NCBI GenBank assembly: GCA_029265255.1
Contig: JAJUJQ010000002.1
Span: 62,001-126,000, forward strand
Reading direction: 5' to 3'
DNA length: 64,000 nucleotides
From: Spirochaetota bacterium
Lineage (GTDB): Bacteria > Spirochaetota > Spirochaetia > Treponematales > Rectinemataceae
Part shown: one piece after another, positions 8,994 through 17,889 of the stretch
Numbering within the stretch: the first letter of the stretch is position 1
Layout: the number at the start of each line of letters is the position of its first letter
The notes under the pieces: generated by a model
Database searches by the model: none
Told to the model about the DNA's origin: nothing
The model's input: only the letters and a program-made list of their open reading frames with translations
Position numbers and translations under genes: made by a program

Positions 8994-10037
8994 GTGCCGG
9001 AAGGTCTGCGCAGCTGGAAAGAACGGGAAAAACGCTGGTATGCGCGCCTGGTGCAGAGTATCCGCAGCAGTATTGAGGTCGTGCGCATCGTATGGGTGCA
9101 TGTCATATCGTGGCTCCGGACACGCGTCGTTATCGCACTGATTCCTCAGAGCGAAAAACCGTCCGTACGTCTCGAAATCAGTCATTTGGGGCTGCTTGTA
9201 TTGTGCGCTCTCAGTATTACCCTGATCGGAGGAGCGGCGCTTTCGCTGGGGAGCTATGGAATTCAAGCGGTTCGCGCATCCAGGCTTTCTCGCGAGCTCG
9301 CCGAAGCGCGCCAGAATATCGACCGAATGAGAGAGAAAACCGAAGACATTCTCTCGAGAACGGCGAAATTTCAGGAAACGCTCGGGATGGTGGTTGATAT
9401 CGCGGAAGGAAAAGGCAAGCGACCGGAATTTCGGTCATCCGAGGAAGTGCTGAAGGCCGCGGGGCTGTCCGACCTTTTGTCTGGCCTGCAGGTTTCCGAT
9501 CCGATAAGCCGGGACTTGGTGCGTCTGGATGGTGTTGCTGCATCGCTTGAACAGAGTATTCCGTCATTGGAGACCGTTGCGAACATACTGGCTGGGCAGA
9601 AGGATATCATGACCGAAGTACCGAACATCTGGCCGGTAAAGAATAATCTCGGGCATATCACCATGTACTTCGGTCAGAACGAAAATCCTTTTTCCACAGG
9701 TCAATGGTATCTTCATACCGGCATTGATATATCGACAAATCGCGTAGGTGACCCCATTCTGGCGACCGCGGATGGCAAGGTGATCGATGTGCATTATGAT
9801 CCCAGTCTCGGCAATTCCATCACCATCCAGCACAGCCATGGCTTTACGACACGATATGGACACTTGCGCGGTTTTGCGGTCAAGAAGGGGCAAAAGGTAT
9901 CACAGGGGGATTTAATCGGCTGGCTGGGTAACACGGGACGCACGACAGGGCCGCATCTTCACTACGAAGTCTATCTCGGGACGAGCCTGATCGATCCTTT
10001 GCGGTTTCTGAGCATACGGAAGGAATTCCATGAATAG
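8994..10037 (+). CDS. Membrane-anchored M23 family metallopeptidase
   Basis: A 347-residue LytM/M23 cell-wall peptidase. A cytoplasmic stretch is followed by one transmembrane helix at about residues 64-85, a coiled-coil segment at about 95-135, and a C-terminal M23 domain. Zinc ligands are visible as H241 and D245 in HTGIDI and H323 in HLH, with H290 in RYGHL. The full zinc set is present, so the domain is likely active on peptidoglycan rather than degenerate. It starts at GTG after GGAGAGG. It overlaps the bactofilin gene by 8 bp. M23 peptidases next to bactofilins are a known arrangement in which bactofilin positions wall remodelling. Confidence 0.92.
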   Translation: MPEGLRSWKEREKRWYARLVQSIRSSIEVVRIVWVHVISWLRTRVVIALIPQSEKPSVRLEISHLGLLVLCALSITLIGGAALSLGSYGIQAVRASRLSRELAEARQNIDRMREKTEDILSRTAKFQETLGMVVDIAEGKGKRPEFRSSEEVLKAAGLSDLLSGLQVSDPISRDLVRLDGVAASLEQSIPSLETVANILAGQKDIMTEVPNIWPVKNNLGHITMYFGQNENPFSTGQWYLHTGIDISTNRVGDPILATADGKVIDVHYDPSLGNSITIQHSHGFTTRYGHLRGFAVKKGQKVSQGDLIGWLGNTGRTTGPHLHYEVYLGTSLIDPLRFLSIRKEFHE

Positions 10038-10452
10038 GTGGGGCGGATCGAAGGGGTTGCGTTCAGCGCCAGCAGGAGACCTGCTGGTAGGACCAGGTGT
10101 CTCGGTAGAGGGAACAGTGATCGTTCCGGGTTCCGGGATGGTACGAATTGAGGGCTCGCTTTCTGGCACAATCCGATGCGGAGGCACGATTATTATTGCC
10201 GGTGATGCCCGAGTGAAAGCACGCATTCAGGCGGGCGCGCTGGTGGTTGCTGGCTTTTTTGAAGGGAGTGCTGAGGTTTCTGAGCAGATTCGAGTAGCGG
10301 CTGGTGCTGAAGTACATGCGGACTGTGCCGGTAGCGCACTGGTACTTGAACCTGGGGCCAGATTCAATGGAAAATTCGAACGACGCCAGACCGCGATCGC
10401 TGGTGGGAACGAGGCGAATAGTAGCGTTACAGGAGCAGAGAATGACCGATGA
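10030..10452 (+). CDS. Bactofilin (polymer-forming cytoskeletal protein)
   Basis: A 140-residue protein. GDLLVGPGVSVEGTV, GSLSGTIRCGG, GDARVKARIQAG and EPGARFNGKF are right-handed beta-helix rungs typical of bactofilin, with short charged unstructured ends. Bactofilins self-assemble into non-polar filaments at the inner membrane and affect cell shape. The gene overlaps the M23 peptidase by 8 bp and ricT by 11 bp, so all three are translated from one message. Confidence 0.92.
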   Translation: MNRWGGSKGLRSAPAGDLLVGPGVSVEGTVIVPGSGMVRIEGSLSGTIRCGGTIIIAGDARVKARIQAGALVVAGFFEGSAEVSEQIRVAAGAEVHADCAGSALVLEPGARFNGKFERRQTAIAGGNEANSSVTGAENDR

Positions 10453-11569
10453 ATACCTTCCTCATGACCATGAGGATGAGAATACAGAGCTGTTTCATGA
10501 AGAAGAGATAGAAGCGGAATTGACAGGAGAACGTCCAGCTTCGCAGAGAAGCGCGGCGGCTGAGGATATTCCTCAACCAGTGTATCGGCTCAAGATGATC
10601 CATTCGAGCGAGACATTTCATGCGTATTACGTACCGCCCTCTCCCATTCCACGCTTCATGTCACAATGCGCGCTGGAAGCGGCACTCGAAGGCCCTCGTC
10701 AAGATCATGCTTCCGCAGGGATCGCGGATAATGAGGAACAATCCTTCGCGCCGTGTGAGTGGAGCGCCGGGCAGCTTGCCAGTCCCGCGATGGATTCAGC
10801 ATCGGATGAATTCATCATTCCGCCACGCTCGCTGGTCATCGCTCCGACGAAATATGGCCGCGATCTCGTCGTTGTGCTAGGGGTCGTCAAAGATCTCTCG
10901 GTGGTTAACGCTGATGATCTGGTATTGATCGAGCGTCCCGCCACAGTGGACGACTTCCGGCGCTATCTCGACAATATCGAACACGAAAAAGAAGCCTTTG
11001 AGCAGTGCAGGGAACGTATCGCTGCGCATAATCTGCCCATGAAACTTGTGTCCGCCCATACCTTATTGGAGGATAGCAAGCTTCTATTCTATTTTACCGC
11101 CGAAAGCAGGGTAGACTTCCGCGACCTGGTACGGGACCTTGTCGCCATCTTCCATACACGAATCGAGCTCAGACAGATTGGTGTACGTGACGAAGCGCGT
11201 GTGACCGGAGGATGCGGGGTCTGTGGGCGAGTGCTTTGCTGCCATGGATTGTCGGACAAACTCAACCCTGTTTCGATCAAGATGGCAAAGGACCAGAATC
11301 TCTCACTCAATTCGCTCAAGATTTCTGGTCCATGTGGAAGACTGCTGTGCTGCCTCAGCTATGAGCACCAGTTCTACAAAGATGCGCGGCGAGAACTGCC
11401 CAGCGAAGGTACACGCTTCGTCTGGGACGGTACGCAGTTCAAGGTTATCGAGGTAAACGTCCTATCGAATCGGCTGCGTCTGGCCGGCGAAGATGGGCGT
11501 ATCCTGGACATGGACGCTGGCCGGCTCAGGTATTCCGAAGGTCACTGGACAGTGATGCAGGAAGACTGA
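10442..11569 (+). CDS. PSP1 domain protein, RicT (YaaT)-like
   Basis: A 375-residue protein. The first 125 or so residues are acidic and low-complexity, then a PSP1 domain runs from about residue 130 to 310. Cysteine clusters CGVCGRVLCC (C258, C261, C266, C267) and CGRLLCCLSYE (C298, C303, C304) match RicT, which in Bacillus forms an Fe-S bearing complex with RicA and RicF affecting RNA processing. RicA and RicF partners are not visible here. The start ATG at 10442 follows AGGAGCAGAG; a longer in-frame reading would run into the bactofilin gene. The long acidic N-terminus is unusual compared with YaaT. Confidence 0.85.
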   Translation: MTDEYLPHDHEDENTELFHEEEIEAELTGERPASQRSAAAEDIPQPVYRLKMIHSSETFHAYYVPPSPIPRFMSQCALEAALEGPRQDHASAGIADNEEQSFAPCEWSAGQLASPAMDSASDEFIIPPRSLVIAPTKYGRDLVVVLGVVKDLSVVNADDLVLIERPATVDDFRRYLDNIEHEKEAFEQCRERIAAHNLPMKLVSAHTLLEDSKLLFYFTAESRVDFRDLVRDLVAIFHTRIELRQIGVRDEARVTGGCGVCGRVLCCHGLSDKLNPVSIKMAKDQNLSLNSLKISGPCGRLLCCLSYEHQFYKDARRELPSEGTRFVWDGTQFKVIEVNVLSNRLRLAGEDGRILDMDAGRLRYSEGHWTVMQED

Positions 11570-11619
11570 ACCAGCTCAATAGGTCCGCGCGCCGTGCTCT
11601 TTTGTTGCGGGTGCGTATA

Positions 11620-12402
11620 TCACGCGTAGCTGTGAAGCCCCTTCAGCAGAAAATTCACGCCGAAAAAGGTAAACATAGCAATCAGGAAGCCCAGGATCAC
11701 CAGCGCAGGCATAAGCTTACTGGTGTTCTTTCGCACTAGTCTGAAGTGAAGATAGGCAGTGTACGTAAGCCATGTGATGAGTGCCCAGGTTTCTTTTGGA
11801 TCCCATCCCCACCACCTACCCCAGGCATTTTCTGCCCAGATAGCGCCGAACACAAGAGCCCCCGCGGTAAAGATGGGGTAGCCGATCGCGATACTTGTAT
11901 AGGTAAGCCTGTCGAAGCGTCGTCGGCTTTCCTCATTTGTCGCCACAAGCTGGAGAATGGCGGTCACAAGGCCTACCGCGAAGAAAATTTCACCAATGAA
12001 GGTAAATGACACGTGCAGGATCAGCCATCCGGATTGAAGTGCAGGTACAGGAGGGCGGATGTCTGATGGCGCTAGCGGCGAGGATGCAATGGCGAGAAAC
12101 ACTATAGCGATCATGTTGATGGCAAAAGGAAGCGCTTTGGAGTCAGCTGACTGTCGTATTTTCCTGAGTCCAAAGACCATCGATGAGGCAAGCATCGCCA
12201 GGAAAAGCAAGCTTTCGTAGAGATTGGTCAGGGCAAAGAAGCGTATGGCGATGCTTCGCTGTATGATCGTGACAACCAGCAGCAAACCCGCGCCAAGCGA
12301 AACCCAAGGTGAAACGCGCTCGCGATTGCCGGCTTTAAACAACCAGACCCCCTGAAGCGCCTGAGAGATAATGAGCAATACAAAGGCTATTGTTGCAATC
12401 AT
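11620..12402 (-). CDS. ccsA: Cytochrome c biogenesis protein CcsA (ResC)
   Basis: A 260-residue polytopic membrane protein. The tryptophan-rich heme-handling motif WGRWWGWDPKETWAL lies in the C-terminal half, with several transmembrane helices on both sides. With ResB it forms the system II heme-lyase that exports heme and ligates it to apocytochromes. The ATG at 12400-12402 overlaps the resB stop by 4 bp, so translation is coupled. It is the last gene of a minus-strand operon that begins with a diheme cytochrome. Confidence 0.92.
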   Translation of the reverse strand: MIATIAFVLLIISQALQGVWLFKAGNRERVSPWVSLGAGLLLVVTIIQRSIAIRFFALTNLYESLLFLAMLASSMVFGLRKIRQSADSKALPFAINMIAIVFLAIASSPLAPSDIRPPVPALQSGWLILHVSFTFIGEIFFAVGLVTAILQLVATNEESRRRFDRLTYTSIAIGYPIFTAGALVFGAIWAENAWGRWWGWDPKETWALITWLTYTAYLHFRLVRKNTSKLMPALVILGFLIAMFTFFGVNFLLKGLHSYA

Positions 12403-13520
12403 GTGGACAATCCTTTCAGTTTCTGAAGATAGGTAAGGAGGGTTCCTGCCATGGCAAGGAAAATGCCTGCTAGAACAAGGGGGAACCATGGATCGGATTT
12501 GATTTTAAGCCCGGAGAGATACTGTGTTTCATATCCGGCGAGTTTAAAGCTTCCCACCTGGTCGCCGGGCCGGGCACGAATAATGGTGCGAGCGCCTTGA
12601 CGTTCCTCGAGGAAGACGGCGCGTGCTTCGACAGAGCTGCCTTGCGGAGCAGGAGGCTGTTCGATCGCCATGAAAAGAATTGACTCTTCAGGGGTAGAAA
12701 GCCTGCTGCCACTTTGAAGAACGGTACGCATACCCGTGGGGTCGGCAAGGACAGGAAGCGAGATAGTTTTCCAATCATACTGATAAATAGTATAGCCTTT
12801 GCCGCGGTAGGGAGCGTTGACCTTGATGACGACCGGAGTGCCTCCGGGCAGTTCCGAGACGGAAGGGACGGCCGCGGGAGCCGCAGGAATCTGGGCATGG
12901 GATAGCATTTCGGGCTTGAGACCCTGTGATCCAGGCTCGCTCGCGTAGCCTTCTTCGCCAAGCGTGTCTCCAGCGCTGCTTTCTCCATGAGGAGCTTCGG
13001 TAGGGGGCTGGCCGATAATACCTTCGGTTATCCAGGTACGGACACGGCCGCTCTCATAGGTCTCCTGCTCCAGTCGCGTAAGATAGAGTGCCTTCCCATC
13101 GGGCAGATGGATATGCTGCCCAGCCCCCGCGTGGAAAATCTGTTCGCTTCTCGTGCGAGCCGTCAGAATGCTGCCGAAAATGATGATAATGAGCCCCAGG
13201 TGCAGAAAATCGGGGCCGTGTCGTCGGGCAGCGCGTGGCTTGGCGAGTTCATTGCCTAGCCTGTGTACGGTACAGACAGTCAGGTTCGTAGTAAACAGCG
13301 CGACGATGATGAGAAAGAACCGGGAGCTGAAGAGATGGTCAAAGCCGAGCCAGAGGACGAACCGCGCCGCCGAGGGCATGGTACTGAAGTAGAAATCCGC
13401 TGGCCTGCCCTGTGGTATAATCCCGCCCGCTACTGAAAGAAGAGCCAAGACGATGATCAGTACCGTCGCGAGCCGGAGCGATCGCAGAAATGCGTAGAGT
13501 CGATCAAGAATGGTATTCAT
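12399..13520 (-). CDS. resB: Cytochrome c biogenesis protein ResB (Ccs1)
   Basis: A 373-residue protein. It has N-terminal transmembrane helices (after LRLATVLIIVLALLSVAGGIIPQ, a classic ResB start), a FLHLGLIIIIFGSILTAR helix, a large external domain, and a final helix FPLVLAGIFLAMAGTLLTYL. A loop of about 70 residues rich in Pro, Ser, Gly and Glu (around residues 160-220) is probably an unstructured insertion. Partner of CcsA in system II cytochrome c maturation. It is 88 bp downstream of the cytochrome gene with a stem-loop between. Confidence 0.9.
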   Translation of the reverse strand: MNTILDRLYAFLRSLRLATVLIIVLALLSVAGGIIPQGRPADFYFSTMPSAARFVLWLGFDHLFSSRFFLIIVALFTTNLTVCTVHRLGNELAKPRAARRHGPDFLHLGLIIIIFGSILTARTRSEQIFHAGAGQHIHLPDGKALYLTRLEQETYESGRVRTWITEGIIGQPPTEAPHGESSAGDTLGEEGYASEPGSQGLKPEMLSHAQIPAAPAAVPSVSELPGGTPVVIKVNAPYRGKGYTIYQYDWKTISLPVLADPTGMRTVLQSGSRLSTPEESILFMAIEQPPAPQGSSVEARAVFLEERQGARTIIRARPGDQVGSFKLAGYETQYLSGLKIKSDPWFPLVLAGIFLAMAGTLLTYLQKLKGLST

Positions 13521-13551
13521 GGTGTGGGCCTATTATTCATGATGATATAAA

Positions 13552-13577
13552 GAAAGCGGAGCCGTCGCTCCGCTTTC
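13552..13577 (-). terminator. Intercistronic stem-loop between cytochrome and resB (partial terminator)
   Basis: A perfect 11-bp stem GAAAGCGGAGC / GCTCCGCTTTC with a 4-nt loop. On the minus strand it is followed by TTTATATC, a short T-rich tail. It probably lets some transcription through, giving more cytochrome than maturation protein, or stabilises the upstream message. Confidence 0.65.
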
Positions 13578-13608
13578 CTGAAGAATACAGGGGGCCACGC
13601 AAGAAAAA

Positions 13609-14421
13609 TCAGTGAGGCTCGTGGCAGGATACGCACGTCATCTTGCCTTCCTGATCCTCGGCGTGGCAGGTAAGACATCCAGCGGTCTGGTCGTCGACCT
13701 TGAAGGTTGCGACAAACTTGCCCGCTTTCCATGCATTGAGCAGCTCAACGGCTTTGGCAGCCACATCGCCAGTCAGGCGGGCGCAGCGCTCTTTGCGCTC
13801 AGGAGTAGGAAGCAGGAAGCCCGATTTGGCGATCCACTTGGCATTCGATGCATGGCAGAGCGGGGAATCGGATACTGAAGTGACCAGTTCGATTTTCGGG
13901 TATTGTTTGGTGGTATACTTGAAGCCTCCGGCCACACCAATCGCATTCGCCTCTGCGCTGGGGAAGGGGAAGCGGGTATACCAGCCGAGGAGTTCCCCAA
14001 CGAGCTTGTTGGTGTCGGCATCGGGGCAGATAAGATTTATGGCAGCAGATGCACCATTCAAGGCTCCACAGATGGTACCCCAGTTCGCAAAACCTCCACG
14101 GCCGTATCCGAGCATGCGAAGGGGAATCTGATTATAGGGGCCGCCAACCTTCTCACGCAGCATTGAAATGATGGCATAGAAACCACCATAGGAGCAGCCA
14201 GCGATGTAGTAGCCAGCATGACCTCTCAGGCGGGCTTCTTCGGGATCAAGCTCCACATAGGGAAGAGGGGCTTCGGCAACAGTGCCAGGCTGTGCCTGTG
14301 CTCCCACCATACCGGTTCCGAATACCAGAGAGCCTGCAGCAACGCCCAGTCCGATACCGGTGGTTTTCAGAAAGCTTCTTCTTGAAACTTCTTTCTCCAG
14401 CGCTTTTTCAAAATCGGCCAT
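13609..14421 (-). CDS. Tat-exported split-Soret-type diheme cytochrome c
   Basis: A 270-residue protein. SRRSFLKTTG (residues 13-22) is a twin-arginine signal followed by a hydrophobic stretch ending in GAQAQ. The middle part, with GCSYGGFYAI, GYGRGGFANWGTICGALNGA and a following Cys, matches the C_GCAxxG_C_C family to which split-Soret cytochromes belong. Two CxxCH heme-binding motifs close the protein (C249-H253 and C263-H267), and SPLCHAS is also typical of this family. It should act in the periplasm as an electron carrier; its partners are unknown. It heads an operon with resB and ccsA, its likely maturation system. Confidence 0.85.
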   Translation of the reverse strand: MADFEKALEKEVSRRSFLKTTGIGLGVAAGSLVFGTGMVGAQAQPGTVAEAPLPYVELDPEEARLRGHAGYYIAGCSYGGFYAIISMLREKVGGPYNQIPLRMLGYGRGGFANWGTICGALNGASAAINLICPDADTNKLVGELLGWYTRFPFPSAEANAIGVAGGFKYTTKQYPKIELVTSVSDSPLCHASNAKWIAKSGFLLPTPERKERCARLTGDVAAKAVELLNAWKAGKFVATFKVDDQTAGCLTCHAEDQEGKMTCVSCHEPH

Positions 14422-14625
14422 AAATTGCTCCTTGCAAAGATTTCAGGGAAATCATAAATCAGTATATGCGAGCACAGAGAGAAGTCAAGTATATCATTCT
14501 ATTTTTATATTTATATTATTATTTATAAAATATATAATATTCTATATATTTAAATGACCTGTACTATGAGACAGTGCTGCCTAAGCGGCATGACACCTAG
14601 GTTGGCTCTGTAGATTGACTCGCCT

Positions 14626-14665
14626 GCAGAAAAGAAAGGAGCCGGATGCATGCTGTCCGGCTCCT
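14626..14665 (-). terminator. Intrinsic terminator of aspS
   Basis: On the minus strand: stem AGGAGCCGGA / TCCGGCTCCT (10 bp, 9-nt loop) followed by TTCTTTTCTG. The 60 bp beyond it, at 14497-14556, are very A/T-rich and hold no gene. Confidence 0.85.
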
Positions 14666-14689
14666 GAAGGCAGAACGATGAGACGTGGC

Positions 14690-16462
14690 TCAATCTTCTG
14701 CGATTCTGATATGCAGTTCGCGGAGCTGGCGCTCGTCCACCACATTCGGACACTGATCCATGGGGCTTACTGCGAACGAATTCTTCGGGAATGCAATGAC
14801 TTCCTTGATGGAGGTCTCCCCTGCCATGAGCATGACCAGGCGGTCGAATCCCGGTGCAATGCCGCCATGAGGAGGCGGCCCGTACTTGAAGGCTTCCAGA
14901 AGGAATCCGAATTTCTGCTGGGCCTGTTCATCGGTCATGCCGACGATGCGGAAAATGCGCTTCTGGAGATCGGGATCATGGATTCTGATGGAGCCTGAGG
15001 CGATTTCGTAGCCGTTCAGCACGAGGTCGTAGAGGTCGCCCTTGACGGAGCCGGGATCTGATTCCAGCGTTGCGTGGTATTGTGCCTGGGGCATGGTGAA
15101 CATGTGGTGCGCGGCTTCCCAGCGGCCTTCTTCCTCGTTGTACTCGAAGAGGGGGAAGTCGACGATCCAGGCAAAGGCAAATACATTCGGGTCACAGAGG
15201 CCGAGGTCCTTTCCGAGCTGGCTGCGCACTGCACCGAGGGCTGTACATGCAACCTTGCAATTGACGTCAGCTACAAACAGAAGGAGATCACCTGGGCCCG
15301 CTCCGAGTTGTTTCGTTATTTTCGCATGATCGGCGAAGTATTTTGATACACCACCTTCAAGGCTACCCGCGGCGTTCACTTTCATCCAGGCAAGCCCCTT
15401 GGCCTTGTATACCTTCGCTTTCTGTTCCAGTTCCTCGATCTGGCGGCGGGAATAGTCAGCCTTGCCAGGCACGACCAAAGCCTTGACCGTACCGCCTGCA
15501 GCGAGCACATCGTGGAACGCCTGGAACGTACAGGCATTATCGACGAGTGTGGAGGCATCCTGTAATTCCATGCCGAAACGGAGGTCCGGTTTGTCGGTGC
15601 CGTACCGATCCATGGCTTCGTCATAGGGGATCCGCACAAACTGCGCAGGAAGCTGTACGCCGAGGGTCTTTCGGAACAGGTGCCCCATCATGCCTTCTAC
15701 AAGACCAAGTACATCCTCGCGGGTCACAAAGCTCATCTCAATATCGATCTGGGTGAATTCCGGCTGCCGGTCACCGCGCGAGTCCTCGTCACGGTAGCAA
15801 CGGGCGAGCTGGAAGTATCTGTCAAAACCTGACACCATGAGAATCTGCTTGTAGAGCTGGGGTGACTGTGGCAGAGCGTAGAATTTGCCGGGATACAGAC
15901 GGGAGGGCACAAGGTAGTCACGCGCGCCTTCTGGCGTGGAGCGGATGAAGGTCGGTGTTTCGATTTCGTAGAAGCCCTTGCTTACGAGATATTCGCGGAC
16001 TGCGAACGCTGCCTCATGCCGCAGTCTGATCTTGCGCTGCATGGCAAAGGAACGGAGGTCCAGGTAGCGATAGGTGAGGCGGAGGTCTTCCTTGGCGTCG
16101 GTCTGCTCATCAATCATGAAAGGCAGTGGTGCACAGCGGGAGAGTATCTGGATAGTCTCAGCCTTGACTTCAATCTCGCCAGTTTCCATGGCGGGATTTA
16201 CCATGGTATCCGGACGCGGGCGTACCGTGCCCCGGATTGCTACGCAGTATTCCATCTTGAGATCGGCAGCGATATCGAGCAACTCCTGTGCGGAGTCAGC
16301 ATCGACGACCACCTGGGTGATACCGTAGCGATCGCGCAGATTGATGAAGGTGATACCACCGTGGTCGCGCTTGCGGTGGACCCATCCGTTGAGGACAACA
16401 GTCTTGCCAATGTCGGCAGCACGAAGCTGGCCGCAGGTTACGGTTCGCTGTTCGAAAAGCAT
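14690..16462 (-). CDS. aspS: Aspartyl-tRNA synthetase
   Basis: A 590-residue bacterial-type class II synthetase. The N-terminal OB-fold anticodon-binding domain shows LNGWVHRKRDHGGITFINLRD, motif 2 is seen as FQLARCYRDEDSRGDRQPEFTQ, and motif 3 is GIAPGFDRLVML near the end. The bacterial GAD insertion lies between. Full length, ending at a strong terminator. Divergently transcribed from the peroxiredoxin gene with 130 bp between. Whether it is discriminating or also charges tRNA-Asn depends on whether GatCAB exists elsewhere. Confidence 0.96.
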   Translation of the reverse strand: MLFEQRTVTCGQLRAADIGKTVVLNGWVHRKRDHGGITFINLRDRYGITQVVVDADSAQELLDIAADLKMEYCVAIRGTVRPRPDTMVNPAMETGEIEVKAETIQILSRCAPLPFMIDEQTDAKEDLRLTYRYLDLRSFAMQRKIRLRHEAAFAVREYLVSKGFYEIETPTFIRSTPEGARDYLVPSRLYPGKFYALPQSPQLYKQILMVSGFDRYFQLARCYRDEDSRGDRQPEFTQIDIEMSFVTREDVLGLVEGMMGHLFRKTLGVQLPAQFVRIPYDEAMDRYGTDKPDLRFGMELQDASTLVDNACTFQAFHDVLAAGGTVKALVVPGKADYSRRQIEELEQKAKVYKAKGLAWMKVNAAGSLEGGVSKYFADHAKITKQLGAGPGDLLLFVADVNCKVACTALGAVRSQLGKDLGLCDPNVFAFAWIVDFPLFEYNEEEGRWEAAHHMFTMPQAQYHATLESDPGSVKGDLYDLVLNGYEIASGSIRIHDPDLQKRIFRIVGMTDEQAQQKFGFLLEAFKYGPPPHGGIAPGFDRLVMLMAGETSIKEVIAFPKNSFAVSPMDQCPNVVDERQLRELHIRIAED

Positions 16463-16532
16463 AGTAGGCCTATTCTATAGATAGAAAGCAAAATCGACAA
16501 GGATGCCGGCAGTGGCCGAGCCGAATGATTTT

Positions 16533-16561
16533 TTGGCTCTTTGTGCAATTATTGATATTAT
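16533..16561 (+). promoter_or_regulatory. Predicted promoter of the peroxiredoxin gene
   Basis: TTGGCT at 16533-16538, a 17-bp spacer, and TATTAT at 16556-16561, 32 bp before the ATG at 16593. Confidence 0.5.
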
Positions 16562-16592
16562 TGATGATATTGAAAAGAGGGAGGACGCGCCT

Positions 16593-17060
16593 ATGATAAA
16601 GGAAGGTATGCGGGCGCCAGATTTCATGCTGGCAGACGAAAAAGGCAGAATGTGGACCTTGGCTGACTTCGCGGGAAAGAAATTCATCATGTATTTCTAT
16701 CCCAGGGACAACACTCCTGGATGCACCGCAGAAGCCTGTGCCTTTCGCGATCGCTATGGAGCATTTCGTGAACGAGGCATAGAGGTCGTCGGTGTCAGCC
16801 CCGATTCACAGGCGTCTCATCAAAAATTCAAGGAAAAGTTTTCTCTTCCATTCATTCTTTTATCAGATCCAGAAAAAAAGGTCCTTGCTGCCTATGGTGC
16901 CTGGGGAGAAAAGACCATGTACGGGCGGAAGGTCATGGGCGTTATTCGGTCTACCGTCGTCATCAGCGAGGAGGGAACGATCGAGCGAGTGTTTCCGAAA
17001 GTGACACCCGCACAGCATCCTGAAGAGATTCTTTCATGGATCGACAACACCGGTCGCTGA
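16593..17060 (+). CDS. bcp: Thioredoxin-dependent peroxiredoxin (Bcp/PrxQ type)
   Basis: A 155-residue thiol peroxidase reducing H2O2 and organic peroxides. FYPRDNTPGCTAEAC contains the peroxidatic Cys and, five residues later, the second Cys typical of the PrxQ/Bcp resolving arrangement. GVSPDSQASHQKF and GVIRSTVVI are also family blocks. The start is the ATG after AGAGGGAGGA; an in-frame extension upstream is not conserved in the family. It is convergent with the GntR gene. Confidence 0.93.
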   Translation: MIKEGMRAPDFMLADEKGRMWTLADFAGKKFIMYFYPRDNTPGCTAEACAFRDRYGAFRERGIEVVGVSPDSQASHQKFKEKFSLPFILLSDPEKKVLAAYGAWGEKTMYGRKVMGVIRSTVVISEEGTIERVFPKVTPAQHPEEILSWIDNTGR

Positions 17061-17077
17061 GCTGGGCCTGATTTATT

Positions 17078-17782
17078 TCATGAGCGGCTTGAGAGCGTTT
17101 TGAGCATTTGCAGAGCGCTCTGCAGATGCTGGCGCTGCGCTTCTCGGGCAGCGTCTTCGTCTGCTGCCTCGATTGCCCTCACAAGGGAGGCATGCTCATC
17201 AACGATTTTCGATGGCCAGCCTTCGAGCGCCAGCAGCTTGGTTCTGCTCATGCTGATATAGCGCTCCATAGTAGTAGAAAGACCTTCGTACAATCTGGTC
17301 AATAACGGGTTATGTGCCGCCTGCACGATAAGCATATGCAACATTGAATCCCATTGCGCACCTTGCGACGCGCCGCCATCGGGATCGGTATGAACGCGCA
17401 CCAGCATATTGAGACATTGTTTCATTTTTTCAAGCTCGTCTTCGGTTCTGCGGAGCGCGGCGAGTCCAGCGATGGGGACTTCAACCACTACGCGCATTTC
17501 CATCACCTGGATCAGCATGTCATCCGGCCAGAGAGAAACAAATTTTAGACTAGCCATGAAATCTTCGGCATAGGGATTGAGGATGAATGCGCCAAGCCGG
17601 TCCCGGATTTCGATGAAGCCCAGCGCTTCCAGCGTGATGAGTGCCTCGCGAAGCAGATTTCTGCTTGCTCCGAGCCTGGCTGCCAGCTCCCGTTCCGGAG
17701 GCAGTTTCCCATCAGGGAAGGTCGCTGGATTCTGCAGCATCGTCTTAATGCGTTGCACCAATTCCTGTCGCTTCTTGTCCAT
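17078..17782 (-). CDS. GntR-family regulator, FadR subfamily
   Basis: A 234-residue repressor-type protein. An N-terminal winged helix (LPPERELAARLGASRNLLREALITLEALGFIEIRDRLGAFI) is followed by an all-helical FCD ligand-binding domain. It is transcribed divergently from the TRAP transporter-ilvD operon, and a perfect FadR-type operator sequence lies in the leader of that operon (17890-17900). It probably represses the operon until a carboxylate ligand binds; the ligand is unknown. Confidence 0.9.
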   Translation of the reverse strand: MDKKRQELVQRIKTMLQNPATFPDGKLPPERELAARLGASRNLLREALITLEALGFIEIRDRLGAFILNPYAEDFMASLKFVSLWPDDMLIQVMEMRVVVEVPIAGLAALRRTEDELEKMKQCLNMLVRVHTDPDGGASQGAQWDSMLHMLIVQAAHNPLLTRLYEGLSTTMERYISMSRTKLLALEGWPSKIVDEHASLVRAIEAADEDAAREAQRQHLQSALQMLKTLSSRS

Positions 17783-17838
17783 ATCCGCCTCTTGCGCGTA
17801 ATGTGAAATAAAATGCGTTCAATATGGATATTTAGTAA

Positions 17839-17867
17839 TTGACATAATCATATACTAGTGTTACGAT
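17839..17867 (+). promoter_or_regulatory. Predicted promoter of TRAP operon 1
   Basis: TTGACA at 17839-17844, a 17-bp spacer, TACGAT at 17862-17867. The operator-like palindrome at 17890-17900 lies just downstream of the expected start point. Confidence 0.65.
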
Positions 17868-17889
17868 TTTTGCAATGCTGGTACAGCCA

